Shown in pieces: positions 15,418 to 24,038 of a DNA stretch of 32,431 nt. A model generated the notes under the pieces. The model was given only the letters and a program-made list of their open reading frames with translations, did no database searches and was not told the origin of the DNA. The DNA is from JBDUDR01 sp040002845 (GTDB taxonomy: Bacteria; Actinomycetota; Actinomycetes; Propionibacteriales; Nocardioidaceae), in the NCBI GenBank assembly GCA_040002845.1, contig JBDUDR010000017.1, positions 1 to 32,431 on the forward strand. The letters are read 5' to 3'. The position numbers and the translations under genes were made by a program. How positions within the stretch are numbered: position 1 is the first letter of the stretch; each line of letters begins with the position of its first letter.

Positions 15418-17855
15418 TCTGCACCTCCGGAGGTTCCGGCCACGGACTGTTCGCTGCTGGCGACCGCAGGGGTCGCGCCGTCGGCGCCCTGGATGGCCTG
15501 CCAAACCCGGTGAGGGGTGCACGGCATCTGGACGTCGTTGATGCCGAGCGGACGGAGAGCGTCGACCACCGCGTTGACGACTGCCGGGGTCGAGGCGATC
15601 GTTCCCGCCTCGCCGACACCCTTGACCCCCAACTGGTTGGTGCTGGAAGGCGAAACCGTCCGGTCGGTGTCGTAGTGCGGCAGGTCGGCCGCGCTGGGCA
15701 CCAGGTAGTCGACGAAGGACCCGGTCACCAAGGTCCCGGCATCGTCGTAGACGGCTTCCTCGAACAACGCCTGCGCGATTCCTTGAGCGAGGCCTCCGTG
15801 CACCTGGCCCTCGACGATCATGGGGTTGACCACGTTCCCGACGTCGTCGACGCAGACGTACTTACGCACCGTCGTCCCACCCGTTTCGGTGTCGACCTCG
15901 ACCGCGCACAGGTGGGTGCCGTGCGGGAAGGAGAAGTTGACCGGGTCGAAGGTGGCATCGGAGTCGAGCCGCGGCTCCGTATCATCTGGCAGGTTGTGCG
16001 CGGAAAAGGCGGCAAATGCGATGTCGCCGATGGCGACGCCCTTGTCGGTGCCCTTGACCCCAAAACTGCCGCCGCTGAACTCGATGTCGTCGACACTTGC
16101 TTCGAGCATGTGGGCTGCTATCGGTTTGGCCTTCTCGATCACCTTGTCGGCCGCGGCCAGGACGGCCATCCCGCCGACGACCAACGACCGAGAACCGTAC
16201 GTGTCGAGCCCCTTCGGGGAGACCTGAGTGTCACCGTGCAACACCTCGATGTCGTCGAACGCGACCCCGAGCTTGTCGGCGACGATCTGGCTCCAGGCCG
16301 TCTCGTGACCCTGCCCGTGCCCGCTGGTGCCGGTGATCACCTCGACCTTGCCGCTGGGAAGCATCCTGATCGAGGCGTGCTCCCAGCCTCCGGCGGCGTA
16401 CGCCAACGAGCCCAGCACGCGTGACGGCGCGAGCCCGCACATCTCGGTGAAGGTCGACGTGCCGATGCCGAGCTGGACCGGATCATTGCTGGCGCGACGC
16501 TGCGCCTGCTCGGCGCGCAGGGCGTCGTAACCGAACATCTCCTTGGCCTTCTCGGTGGCAGCTTCGTAATTGCCGGAGTCGTACTCGAGTCCAGCCACCG
16601 TGGTGAAGGGGAACTCCTCATGCTTGATCCAGTTCTTCTCGCGGATCTCGAGCGGATCCATCCCGAGCTCGTTGGCGAGCTCGTCCATGAGTCGCTCGAT
16701 CGCGAACGTCGCCTCCGGCCGCCCGGCGCCACGGTAGGCGTCGGTCCAGGCCTTGTTGGTGAAGACGTTCGTGCAGTCGAAGCGGTAGGCCGGGAACTTG
16801 TAGATCGAGTTGTACATGAACGCGCCCAGGATCGGCACACCCGAGGTCACCAGGCCGAGGTACGCGCCCATGTCGGCGAGCAGCTCCACCTTGAGACCCG
16901 TGACCGTGCCGTCGGCCTTGGCCGCCAACGTGAGCTTCTGGATCTGGTCGCGGCCGTGGTGTGCCACCATCAACGACTCGCTGCGGCTCTCGGTGTACTT
17001 GACCGGTTTGCCGAGTCGCCTGGCGGCGACCAACGTGATGACTTCCTCCGGGGTCACCTGCAGCTTGCCGCCGAAGCCGCCGCCGACATCTGGTGCGACG
17101 ACGCGAAGCTTCGACTCGGAGATGTCGCAGGTGAGTGCCAACATCAGCCGCAGAATGTGCGGGATCTGGGTGGCCGACCACAACGTGACCTGCTCACGGG
17201 TCGGGTCGACGACCACCGAGCGCGGCTCCATGAACGACGGGATCAGCCGCTGCTGGCGATAGGTGCGTTCGATGAGTACGCCACCGTCGCGTGCCTCGGC
17301 GATCGCGTCCTCGACGTTGTTCCCCGTTCCCGCCTCACCGGAGTCAAAGATCCACTGTGCTGAGATGTTGGTGCCGAGGTCGGGGTGGGTCAGGTCACCG
17401 CCGGCGGCCGCAGCCGCCAGGTCCAGCACCAGCGGCAGGTCTTCGTAGTCGACATCGACCAGCTCGACGGCGTCGTGCGCCTCGGCCGGTGACCGGGCGA
17501 TGATCGCGGCGACGACCTCGCCGGCGAAGTTCACCGTGTCGACGGCGATCGACTTGTGAGGCGGTGCCTTCTGGTCAGGCGTGATCGGCCATGCACAGGG
17601 CAGCGAACCCTGTTCGGCGTCGATGTCGGCGCCGGTGAGCACCGCGACCACTCCCGGTGACTCCTTGGCCGCCGAGACGTCGATCGACGTGATCCGAGCG
17701 TGCGCCATCGGACTGCGCACCATCGCCATGTGGAGCATTCCGGGAAATGCCAGGTTGTCGGTCCAGCGGGTGCGACCGGTGATCAGCCGCCGATCTTCCT
17801 TGCGCGGACGTGGGCTGCCCACCTCGACAGTCGGTCGCTGTTCGGTAGCAGTCAC
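15414..17855 (-). CDS. coxL: CODH-like molybdenum hydroxylase large subunit, form II
   Basis: An 813-aa catalytic subunit holding the molybdopterin-cytosine-dinucleotide cofactor. Landmarks: the N-terminal ald_Xan_dh_C domain (residues ~20-145), GGGFGGK (258-264), AYRGAGR (373-379) and the catalytic Glu in GVGEAGTIAS near the C-terminus. The active-site loop AYRGAGR marks form II; true CO dehydrogenases (form I) carry AYxCSFR. CO oxidation therefore should not be assumed; the substrate may be an aldehyde, heterocycle or other small molecule. GTG 17855 overlaps the coxS stop (GTGA) and has GGAGG 6 nt upstream. No lesions seen. Confidence 0.95.
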   Translation of the reverse strand: MTATEQRPTVEVGSPRPRKEDRRLITGRTRWTDNLAFPGMLHMAMVRSPMAHARITSIDVSAAKESPGVVAVLTGADIDAEQGSLPCAWPITPDQKAPPHKSIAVDTVNFAGEVVAAIIARSPAEAHDAVELVDVDYEDLPLVLDLAAAAAGGDLTHPDLGTNISAQWIFDSGEAGTGNNVEDAIAEARDGGVLIERTYRQQRLIPSFMEPRSVVVDPTREQVTLWSATQIPHILRLMLALTCDISESKLRVVAPDVGGGFGGKLQVTPEEVITLVAARRLGKPVKYTESRSESLMVAHHGRDQIQKLTLAAKADGTVTGLKVELLADMGAYLGLVTSGVPILGAFMYNSIYKFPAYRFDCTNVFTNKAWTDAYRGAGRPEATFAIERLMDELANELGMDPLEIREKNWIKHEEFPFTTVAGLEYDSGNYEAATEKAKEMFGYDALRAEQAQRRASNDPVQLGIGTSTFTEMCGLAPSRVLGSLAYAAGGWEHASIRMLPSGKVEVITGTSGHGQGHETAWSQIVADKLGVAFDDIEVLHGDTQVSPKGLDTYGSRSLVVGGMAVLAAADKVIEKAKPIAAHMLEASVDDIEFSGGSFGVKGTDKGVAIGDIAFAAFSAHNLPDDTEPRLDSDATFDPVNFSFPHGTHLCAVEVDTETGGTTVRKYVCVDDVGNVVNPMIVEGQVHGGLAQGIAQALFEEAVYDDAGTLVTGSFVDYLVPSAADLPHYDTDRTVSPSSTNQLGVKGVGEAGTIASTPAVVNAVVDALRPLGINDVQMPCTPHRVWQAIQGADGATPAVASSEQSVAGTSGGAE

Positions 17856-18316
17856 GACGCACCTCCTGCCGCGGCCTGGACGGCCTTGACGATGTTCTGG
17901 TAGCCCGTGCATCTGCACAGATTCCCTTCGAGGCCGTGGCGTACCTCGTCGTCGGAGGGGTTCGGGTTGTCGTTGAGCAAGTCGATGGACTGCATGATCA
18001 TGCCCGGTGTGCAGAAACCGCACTGCAGTGCGTGCTGCTCATGGAATGCCTGCTGCATCGGATGGAGCTGCCCGTCAACGGCTAGCCCCTCGATCGTCGT
18101 CACCACATGGCCGTCGGCCTGGACGGCCAGCATCGCGCACGACTTCACGCTCCGGCCGTCGAGGTGAACGGTGCACGCACCGCAGTTGCTGGTGTCGCAC
18201 CCGATCACGGTTCCTGTCTTGCCGAGCTGTTCGCGGAGATACTGCACGAGCAGCATCCGCGGCTCGACTTCGTCGGTGTAGCTGGTCCCGTCGACGGTTA
18301 CGCTGATCCGGGTCAT
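17852..18316 (-). CDS. coxS: CODH-like small subunit (2 x [2Fe-2S])
   Basis: A 154-aa iron-sulfur subunit that relays electrons from the Mo centre to FAD. The plant-type cluster is bound by C40, C45, C48 and C60 (GCDTSNCGACTVHLDG...SC). The second cluster uses C99, C102, C134 and C136 (QCGFCTPGM, LCRCTGYQ). All eight cysteines are present. ATG 18316 has AGGAGG 4 nt upstream. The stop overlaps the coxL GTG. It begins 77 bp after the XdhC-like gene, the largest gap in the operon, so an internal promoter is possible, but none was recognised. Confidence 0.95.
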   Translation of the reverse strand: MTRISVTVDGTSYTDEVEPRMLLVQYLREQLGKTGTVIGCDTSNCGACTVHLDGRSVKSCAMLAVQADGHVVTTIEGLAVDGQLHPMQQAFHEQHALQCGFCTPGMIMQSIDLLNDNPNPSDDEVRHGLEGNLCRCTGYQNIVKAVQAAAGGAS

Positions 18317-18393
18317 CCGACCTCCTGGGTGAATTCGTCCCTGCCCGCGATCCTCGCCCTCCCTGACCGCGTGAGCAAGGGCTTGACCAGGAT

Positions 18394-19551
18394 TTATGCT
18401 TCCTCGGCGTGTGCGACGACCGCATGATGGTGGATCGGACCGCGCAGCTCCGCCAGTCGCTCTCCACGGCCGCCCCATTGGCCGGCGATGATCTCGGCAG
18501 CGATGCTGATCGCCGTCTCCTCCGGGGTGCGCGCCCCCAGGTCCAGCCCGATCGGGCTGGACAGCCTGGCCAGCTCGGCATCGGTCAACCCGGCCTTGCG
18601 CAACCTGGCGAGTCGGTCCTCGTGCGTACGCCGTGACCCCATCGCCCCCACGAACGATACGGCCGGGAGACGCAGGGCGATCTCGAGCACGGGAACGTCG
18701 AACTTGGGATCGTGGGTGAGCACGCAGATCACCGTGCGCTCGTCGACCAGCCCTTGTTCCACCTGACCCGCGAGGTAGCGGTGTGGCCAGTCCACAACCA
18801 CCTCGTCGGCATCCTGGAACCGAGTAGCCGTCGCGAAGACCGGGCGGGCATCGCACACCGTGACCCGGTAGCCCAGGAACGAACCAACGCGGGCCACGGC
18901 AGCGGCGAAGTCGATGGCCCCGAACACCAGCATCCGCGGCGCCGGGGCGAACGACGAGACGAACACGCGCATGCCCTCGCCGCGCCGCTGGCCGTCCGGT
19001 CCGTACGAGAGTGTCTCGTTACGTCCCGACGCGAGCAGACCGCGAGCGTCATCGGCCACGGCGTCATCGGCGCGGGACGACCCCAGGCTCCCCATCCGTG
19101 GCTCCTCGGCAGTCTCCGTGCGCACGATCATCCGCCTACCGACCCACAGCGGATCCGGGTGCTCGATCACGGTCGCAACGGCAACCGGGCGACCGGCGGT
19201 GATGTCTTCCGCGATCCGGCCCAGCTCGGGGAAGGACTGCTGATCGACGAGCTCGACGAACACGTCAAGGATGCCCCCACAGGTCAGGCCGACGGCGAAC
19301 GCGTCCTCGTCGCTGACGCCGTATCGTTCCAGCACGGGTTGGCCCGACTCGAGGACCCGCTCGCCGAGCTCGTAGACCGCGCCTTCGACGCAGCCACCAG
19401 ACACACTCCCGACGGCCTCCCCGGCGGGCCCGACGAGCATGGCGGCTCCTGGTGGGCGCGGCGCGGATCGGAAGGTCGCAACCACGGTGCCCATGCCGAC
19501 CCTCGCGCCGGCACGCCACCAGCCCATCAACTCGGCGAGTACGTCACGCAC
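18394..19551 (-). CDS. XdhC/CoxI-family molybdenum cofactor maturation protein
   Basis: A 385-aa XdhC/CoxI protein, the chaperone class that binds the Mo cofactor, supports its sulfuration and inserts it into xanthine-dehydrogenase-like enzymes. The N-terminal XdhC_CoxI domain contains GTVVATFRSAPRPPGAAMLV, GSVSGGCVEGAVYE and GLTCGGILDVFVE (the CGG motif). The C-terminal Rossmann-like domain contains RMLVFGAIDFAAAVAR, ICVLTHDPKFDVPVLEIAL, SFVGAMGSRRT and GLDLGARTPEETAISIAAEI. Its GTG start overlaps the coxE 3' end by 8 bp. The downstream coxSLM genes give its client. Confidence 0.92.
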   Translation of the reverse strand: MRDVLAELMGWWRAGARVGMGTVVATFRSAPRPPGAAMLVGPAGEAVGSVSGGCVEGAVYELGERVLESGQPVLERYGVSDEDAFAVGLTCGGILDVFVELVDQQSFPELGRIAEDITAGRPVAVATVIEHPDPLWVGRRMIVRTETAEEPRMGSLGSSRADDAVADDARGLLASGRNETLSYGPDGQRRGEGMRVFVSSFAPAPRMLVFGAIDFAAAVARVGSFLGYRVTVCDARPVFATATRFQDADEVVVDWPHRYLAGQVEQGLVDERTVICVLTHDPKFDVPVLEIALRLPAVSFVGAMGSRRTHEDRLARLRKAGLTDAELARLSSPIGLDLGARTPEETAISIAAEIIAGQWGGRGERLAELRGPIHHHAVVAHAEEA

Positions 19552-20656
19552 GGGCGACCACTCCCATCAGGGCCTCGAACGTGGCCATCGAATGTCCGGC
19601 CATGAACTCGTCAACGTGCGGAAGAGCCGCCGCCATTCCGCCCTGGACGGGCTGGTAGCCCTCCTTGCCGCGGTGCGGGTTTACCCAGATGACTCGGTGG
19701 GCAAGTCGTGACAGCCGGCGCATCGACTCTCCGAGCAGTGTGCAGTCGCCGCGTTCCCAGCCATCACTGAGGATCACCACGACCGCGCCGCGAGCCATGC
19801 CGCGCTGCCCCCACCGGTCCAGGAACACCTTGACCGTCTCGCCCAGCCGGGTGCCTCCTGACCAATCCGGGACGGTCTGACCCGCGGCGACGATCGCGGT
19901 CTCCGGGTCCCGCTGACGCAACGCTCTGGTGATGCGGGTGAGGCGGGTGCCAACCGTGAAGATCTCTGTGTTGCGCGGCCCGGAGCGAGCCACCACATGG
20001 CCCAGCCGGAGCAGGGCATCGGCGTACGGACCCATGGAGCCGGACACGTCGATGAGCAGCACCAGGCGTCGCGGCCGCGTACTCCGGCGCCGACGGAGCA
20101 CGGGACCCGGCTCGCCCGCCCTGCGAAGCTCCTCGCGGCTGGTTCGACGCATGTCGATCTCACCGCGGTTGGCCGGTCGTCGCCGGGCGGACGGTCTACG
20201 CGGCGAACGCACGGCCAGTGCCGCGAACATCCTCGCCAGCTGGGCCCGTTCAGAGGCGCTGAGATCCGCGATGTCGCGATGGCGGAGCACCTCGGTGGTG
20301 CTGGCGACCGCGCGCAGCTCGCCGCCGGCCTCGTCAGATCCTGCCGGCTCATCGTCGCTGAGCTTCGCGGCTCGGTTCAGCCGCGGAGGCGATGAGACGG
20401 TGGCCCCGGTGCTCGTCTCGCCGCCGAACCAGGCGGCGAACACCTTGTCGTACTTGTCGATGTCGTCCTGACAGGAGCACAGCGTGGCCCGTCCCGACCA
20501 ATAGACCCCGGTCTGGTCATCCGCCCCGACGGTCGTGCATGCGCGCAGGAAAGTCTGGGTCCGGTCCGCGGTCACGTGAACCCCAGCGTGTCGCAGCGCT
20601 GCCGCGAAACCGGCGAACACTTTGTCAGCGTCGTTGCGCGGTCGGGTGGCAGGCAC
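19544..20656 (-). CDS. coxE: CoxE-like VWA-domain protein
   Basis: A 370-aa protein with a C-terminal von Willebrand A domain. The metal-ion-dependent adhesion site is DVSGSM (203-208), completed by a Thr in WSGGTRLGE and an Asp in LSDGWERGD. The N-terminal half is helical with basic stretches. In Oligotropha carboxidovorans, CoxD (AAA+) and CoxE work together in building the active site (copper and sulfur insertion). In form II systems they are presumed to be general maturation factors. GTG 20656 lies 2 nt after the coxD stop; the 3' end overlaps the XdhC-like gene. Confidence 0.92.
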   Translation of the reverse strand: MPATRPRNDADKVFAGFAAALRHAGVHVTADRTQTFLRACTTVGADDQTGVYWSGRATLCSCQDDIDKYDKVFAAWFGGETSTGATVSSPPRLNRAAKLSDDEPAGSDEAGGELRAVASTTEVLRHRDIADLSASERAQLARMFAALAVRSPRRPSARRRPANRGEIDMRRTSREELRRAGEPGPVLRRRRSTRPRRLVLLIDVSGSMGPYADALLRLGHVVARSGPRNTEIFTVGTRLTRITRALRQRDPETAIVAAGQTVPDWSGGTRLGETVKVFLDRWGQRGMARGAVVVILSDGWERGDCTLLGESMRRLSRLAHRVIWVNPHRGKEGYQPVQGGMAAALPHVDEFMAGHSMATFEALMGVVARA

Positions 20657-20658
20657 GA

Positions 20659-21561
20659 TCAGCTCGCCAACAGCCGATCCAGCGACTGGCGGACGCGATC
20701 CGCGTCCTCGCGGTACTTGAGCACGGCTCCCAGCGTCGCTGCGGCGTTCTCCACATTGACCTCACGCGCCCCCAGGGTGTGCAGGGCCAGCGCCCAGTCG
20801 AGGGTCTCGGCCACTCCCGGAGGCTTAAGCAGGTCGTGGGCGTCGCGCAGCCGATGGACAGCCGCGGCCACCTGCTCGGCCAGCTCCCGACTGACGTCGG
20901 GCAACCGCCTGCGTACGATCTGGACCTCCCGGGCGAGACCAGGGTGGTCGATCCAGTGGTAGAGACAGCGCCGCTTGAGCGCGTCGTGCACCTCGCGGGT
21001 GCGGTTCGAGGTGAGCACCACGATGGGCGGGACCACGGCCTTTACCGTGCCGAGCTCGGGGATCGTGACCTGGTTGGTCGACAGCACCTCCAGCAGGAAC
21101 GCCTCGAACTCGTCATCAGCGCGATCCACCTCGTCCACCAGCAGTACGGCGGGACTCTCGCGCAGCGCCTTGAGCACCGGGCGCGCCAGCAGGAACCTCT
21201 CGTCGAACAGCGACTTCTCGATCTCCACGGCGTCGATGGAGTCGTCACCGCGCGTTGCCTCGACCGCGCGCAGGTGGAGGATCTGGCGCGGGAAGTCCCA
21301 GTCATACAGTGCCTGGGAGGCGTCGATGCCCTCGTAGCACTGTAGGCGTACTAGTGGAATCTCCAGCGCTTCGGCGAACGCCTCGGCCAGCGCGGTCTTG
21401 CCGGTGCCCGGCTCGCCTTCGAGCATGAGCGGCCGGTGCAGCCGAAGCGCGAGGTAGCCGATGGTGGCCAGGCCCTCGTCGGGGAGGTAGCCGGTCGCCT
21501 CCAGGCGAGCCGCCAGATCTGGTGCCGAGACGACGTTCTCCACTTGTCCAGGATTGCCCAT
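20659..21561 (-). CDS. coxD: CoxD/MoxR-type AAA+ ATPase
   Basis: A 300-aa MoxR-family AAA+ ATPase. Walker A is GEPGTGKTA (49-57), Walker B LLVDEVDRAD (140-149), sensor 1 region VVLTSNRTREV, and the arginine-finger region LKRRCLYHWID. CoxD partners CoxE in activating molybdenum hydroxylases, probably acting as a chaperone-like remodeller on apo-enzyme. ATG 21561 is chosen from family alignment. No good Shine-Dalgarno precedes it; AAAGAT 5 nt before the ATG might be a leaderless -10, suggesting a second promoter inside the operon. It follows the nucleotidyltransferase stop by 47 bp. Confidence 0.93.
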   Translation of the reverse strand: MGNPGQVENVVSAPDLAARLEATGYLPDEGLATIGYLALRLHRPLMLEGEPGTGKTALAEAFAEALEIPLVRLQCYEGIDASQALYDWDFPRQILHLRAVEATRGDDSIDAVEIEKSLFDERFLLARPVLKALRESPAVLLVDEVDRADDEFEAFLLEVLSTNQVTIPELGTVKAVVPPIVVLTSNRTREVHDALKRRCLYHWIDHPGLAREVQIVRRRLPDVSRELAEQVAAAVHRLRDAHDLLKPPGVAETLDWALALHTLGAREVNVENAAATLGAVLKYREDADRVRQSLDRLLAS

Positions 21562-21608
21562 CCGGCATCTTTGCCCAAACTCGGGCGCCTGGTTGCTCTC
21601 GGCCGGTG

Positions 21609-22217
21609 TCACGAGAAGGTCGCGCCAGGCGGGAGCTGGCCAGGCTCGTCGACATCGTCTCCGCTGGCGAGGTCGGCGCATTCCACCAGAGACGCCTGGT
21701 GTTCCCTCAGGTATGCCCGCGCACCCTGGTCGCCCTCGACCGACGCCGCAGCCGCCCCCCAGTGCAGGCGTCCGATCAGCACGGGGTGCCCCGGGGTTCC
21801 GTGGTACGTCGCCCGTGCGAGCGCGGCCGGTCCAGCCAGCCCGATCAGGCGGCGAACCACGTCTGCGGTCATCCCCGGCGTGTCCACCAGAGCCACCAGT
21901 ACCGCCTCGGCGTCTGCCGGGCCGGAGATGCACCCATCGGCGACAGTCAGTCGCGACAACCCCAGCCGCAGCGAGGATCCCATCCCTTGCGCCCAGTCGT
22001 GGTTGCGCACAGTGTCGACAGGTTCGTCGACCAGGACCGCCGCGGCTGCGGCGTACTCGGCGCCCAGCACGACCGTGACATGCGAACAGCCGCCGTTCCG
22101 GAGCACCCGAGACTGGCGCACCACCCACGGGGTGCCGGTGTTGTCGCGTATCAGTGCCTTGGCCAGGCCCATCCGCGAACCTGACCCCGCGGCCAGCAGC
22201 AGACCGATGACCCTCAC
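21609..22217 (-). CDS. MobA-like nucleotidyltransferase (MCD cofactor synthesis)
   Basis: A 202-aa NTP-transferase of the MobA/MocA group. The N-terminal GLLLAAGSGSRMGLAKALI is the nucleotide-binding signature; VTVVLGAEYA, DWAQGMGSSLRLGL, ALVDTPGMTADVVRRLI and GTPGHPVLIGR are conserved family blocks. By context it should make molybdopterin cytosine dinucleotide from Mo-molybdopterin and CTP for CoxL; the CTP preference is inferred from neighbours. The GTG at 22217 overlaps the dipeptidase stop (GTGA). Length is typical (~200 aa). Confidence 0.88.
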   Translation of the reverse strand: MRVIGLLLAAGSGSRMGLAKALIRDNTGTPWVVRQSRVLRNGGCSHVTVVLGAEYAAAAAVLVDEPVDTVRNHDWAQGMGSSLRLGLSRLTVADGCISGPADAEAVLVALVDTPGMTADVVRRLIGLAGPAALARATYHGTPGHPVLIGRLHWGAAAASVEGDQGARAYLREHQASLVECADLASGDDVDEPGQLPPGATFS

Positions 22218-23350
22218 CCAGCTGATCCGGCGAAATCGTCGGCAGCGCGCAGGACGCGCAGCACGTTGGCTCCTGCAAGCCTGCCCAGGTCGGCATCGGA
22301 CCAGCCGCGGCGGGCGAGCGCGTCGAACAGTCGCGGATATCCCGAAACGTCCTCCAGGCCGACCGGCATGAACCTCGATCCGTCGTAGTCGCCACCGAGC
22401 CCGATGTGGTCGACTCCAGCGACGTCCCGTACGTGCTCGACGTGTGCCACCACGTCGTCGACCGTCGCCACGGGTGGCGGTGCGCTCTCGACCCGCTCGG
22501 TCATGACCGGGTCGAGGTCTTCGAACGCCTTCGGGTCTCCCCCACGTTGCACGACGATCTCCCGGCATTCGCTGAGCCATGTCGCGCAGGTTGGTGAGAC
22601 GAACATCGGCACAAACGTCACCATGCACACTCCCCCGTTGGCGGACAGCTCGCCGAGGACGTCGTCGGGGACGTTGCGGGGTACGTCGCATACAGCCCGA
22701 GCGGATGAGTGACTGAAGATCACCGGTGCGCCGGTGACTCGCAGCGCCTGGCGCATCACATCCGCGGAGACGTGTGACAGGTCGACGAGCATGCCGATGC
22801 GGTTCATCTCGCGCACGACGTCCTCTCCGAACGGCGACAACCCGCCGAGCACGGGCTCATCGGTGGCGGAGTCGGCCCACGGAAGGTTGTCGTTGTGGGT
22901 CAGTGTCATGTACCGCACGCCGAGGGCGCGCATCATCCGGAGCGTGCCAAGGGACTCGTTGATCGAGTGACCGCCCTCCATGCCGAGCAGCGAGGCGATC
23001 CGTCCCGACGCATGAACCGACTCGACCTGATCGGCCGTGGTGGCGAGCGCCAGTTCCCCTGCATGCCGGGTGGCCAGCGCGTACACGAAGTCGATCTGCT
23101 CCAACGTCGCCGTCACTGCCGAGTCCCCCTGCAGCGAAGTAGGGACGAAAACCGACCAGAACTGACCGCCGACACCGCCGGCGCGCAAGCGGGGCAGGTC
23201 GGTCTGGAGGGCCGGGACGTTCTGGGTGAGGTCGATCTCGTCGAGGTCGTACGCCACCAACTTGCGCATCTCCCACGCGAGATCGTTGTGGCCATCGACC
23301 AGCGGGACGGGTCCCAACCGTTCCGCCCAGCTCCGGTCGGCAGGGCTCAC
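22214..23350 (-). CDS. Membrane dipeptidase-like metallohydrolase (peptidase M19)
   Basis: A 378-aa zinc amidohydrolase of the renal dipeptidase family, which cleaves L,D- or L,L-dipeptides and some cyclic amides. Zinc ligands are visible: H21 and D23 in DGHNDLAWEM, E125 in LLGMEGGHS, H193 in LVDLSHVS and H214 in VIFSHSSAR; the catalytic Asp is likely in HIGLGGDYDGS. No signal peptide is seen, so it is likely cytoplasmic. GTG 23350 overlaps the preceding stop by 4 bp and its own stop overlaps the nucleotidyltransferase start. This places it firmly in the molybdenum-hydroxylase operon, where a hydrolase could prepare or consume the oxidised substrate (inference). Confidence 0.92.
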   Translation of the reverse strand: MSPADRSWAERLGPVPLVDGHNDLAWEMRKLVAYDLDEIDLTQNVPALQTDLPRLRAGGVGGQFWSVFVPTSLQGDSAVTATLEQIDFVYALATRHAGELALATTADQVESVHASGRIASLLGMEGGHSINESLGTLRMMRALGVRYMTLTHNDNLPWADSATDEPVLGGLSPFGEDVVREMNRIGMLVDLSHVSADVMRQALRVTGAPVIFSHSSARAVCDVPRNVPDDVLGELSANGGVCMVTFVPMFVSPTCATWLSECREIVVQRGGDPKAFEDLDPVMTERVESAPPPVATVDDVVAHVEHVRDVAGVDHIGLGGDYDGSRFMPVGLEDVSGYPRLFDALARRGWSDADLGRLAGANVLRVLRAADDFAGSAG

Positions 23351-23745
23351 GCGGTCACCGCTCGTTCGCTGCTCATCCCCACCGGGTTGCCATCTGGATC
23401 GGAGACGAAGGCCATCCAGAGCTCGTTGGAGCCGTCGGTGTGGACGAGCTGCGGCGCCGACAAGGTCTTGGCGCCCCGCTCGACGACTGCATCGTAGGTG
23501 GCATCCAGATCGGCGACGTTGTAGTAGATGACGGGCCGCGAGCGGTACGTCTCGTCCTCAGGCACGCCCAGGTAGAGCCGGACACCGCCGGCGTCGAAGA
23601 AGGCCATCGGCTGGCCCGGAACCGTGAACAGGTGCGTCAGCCCCAACACGTCGCGGTAGAACGCAACGGAAGCATCCAGGTCGGTGACGCTGATGTGGAT
23701 CTGCGCGATGCGGTCCGGGCGGTGCTCGATCTCACGATCGGCCAA
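23347..23745 (-). CDS. VOC (glyoxalase/dioxygenase fold) family protein
   Basis: A 132-aa single-module VOC protein: RIAQIHISVTDLDASVAFYR at the start, DVLGL, MAFFDAGGVRLYLG, VIYYNVADLDATYDAVVERG, and FVSDPDGNPVGMSS at the end. Potential metal ligands are the His of QIHISV and acidic residues in the later strands. The reaction cannot be told from sequence: glyoxalase, dioxygenase, epimerase or resistance types share this fold. TTG 23745 is supported by AGGAGG 5 nt upstream. First full gene of the ten-gene operon. Confidence 0.85.
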   Translation of the reverse strand: MADREIEHRPDRIAQIHISVTDLDASVAFYRDVLGLTHLFTVPGQPMAFFDAGGVRLYLGVPEDETYRSRPVIYYNVADLDATYDAVVERGAKTLSAPQLVHTDGSNELWMAFVSDPDGNPVGMSSERAVTA

Positions 23746-23800
23746 CGCTGCCTCCTGGTCGGTGCGGGGTCAATCCGGCTGGGTGCGGCCTGGCGGCCAT
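23732..23800 (-). CDS. Possible 22-aa leader ORF
   Basis: An ATG at 23800 with a strong Shine-Dalgarno (GGAGG, 23808-23812, 7 nt away) opens a 22-codon frame (MAARPHPAGLTPHRPGGSVG then two residues). It ends 14 nt inside the VOC gene in another frame. It could couple or attenuate translation of the TTG-started gene, or be chance. It is too short for compositional support. Confidence 0.3.
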   Translation of the reverse strand: MAARPHPAGLTPHRPGGSVGRS

Positions 23801-23873
23801 TGTGTCGCCTCCAGAGGGCACGCGGAACCGCTCCGTGCCTCCTCAGCACACGGCGGCCGCCCCGGCTGGCCTG

Positions 23874-24005
23874 CTAACGCATCCGCCGCTTGATGGCACG
23901 CTGCACGCGAGATTGTGACTGGCCGAGAACCTTGGACAAGATCGTCAGGCGGTACCTGTAGGCGACCACGAGGGCCACGATGATCAAAAGGATGATCCAC
24001 AACAT
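23874..24005 (-). CDS. 43-aa single-pass membrane protein
   Basis: A short frame reading MLWIILLIIVALVVAYRYRL then a basic helix ending SRVQRAIKRRMR. It has one hydrophobic membrane segment (residues 2-16) and a strongly positive C-terminal tail, so the tail should stay in the cytoplasm. GGAGG precedes the ATG by 1 nt, or the TTG second codon by 4 nt, so that TTG may be the true start. It lies 33 bp downstream of the caspase-like gene on the same strand and may belong to that operon. Its function is unknown. Confidence 0.55.
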   Translation of the reverse strand: MLWIILLIIVALVVAYRYRLTILSKVLGQSQSRVQRAIKRRMR

Positions 24006-24038
24006 GCCTCCAGCGTACGTGGTCGGGCTAGCACGCTG

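Noticed and set aside
15414..17855. Calling the enzyme a true aerobic CO dehydrogenase
   Set aside because: The active-site loop is AYRGAGR (form II), not AYxCSFR (form I), so CO oxidation is unsupported.
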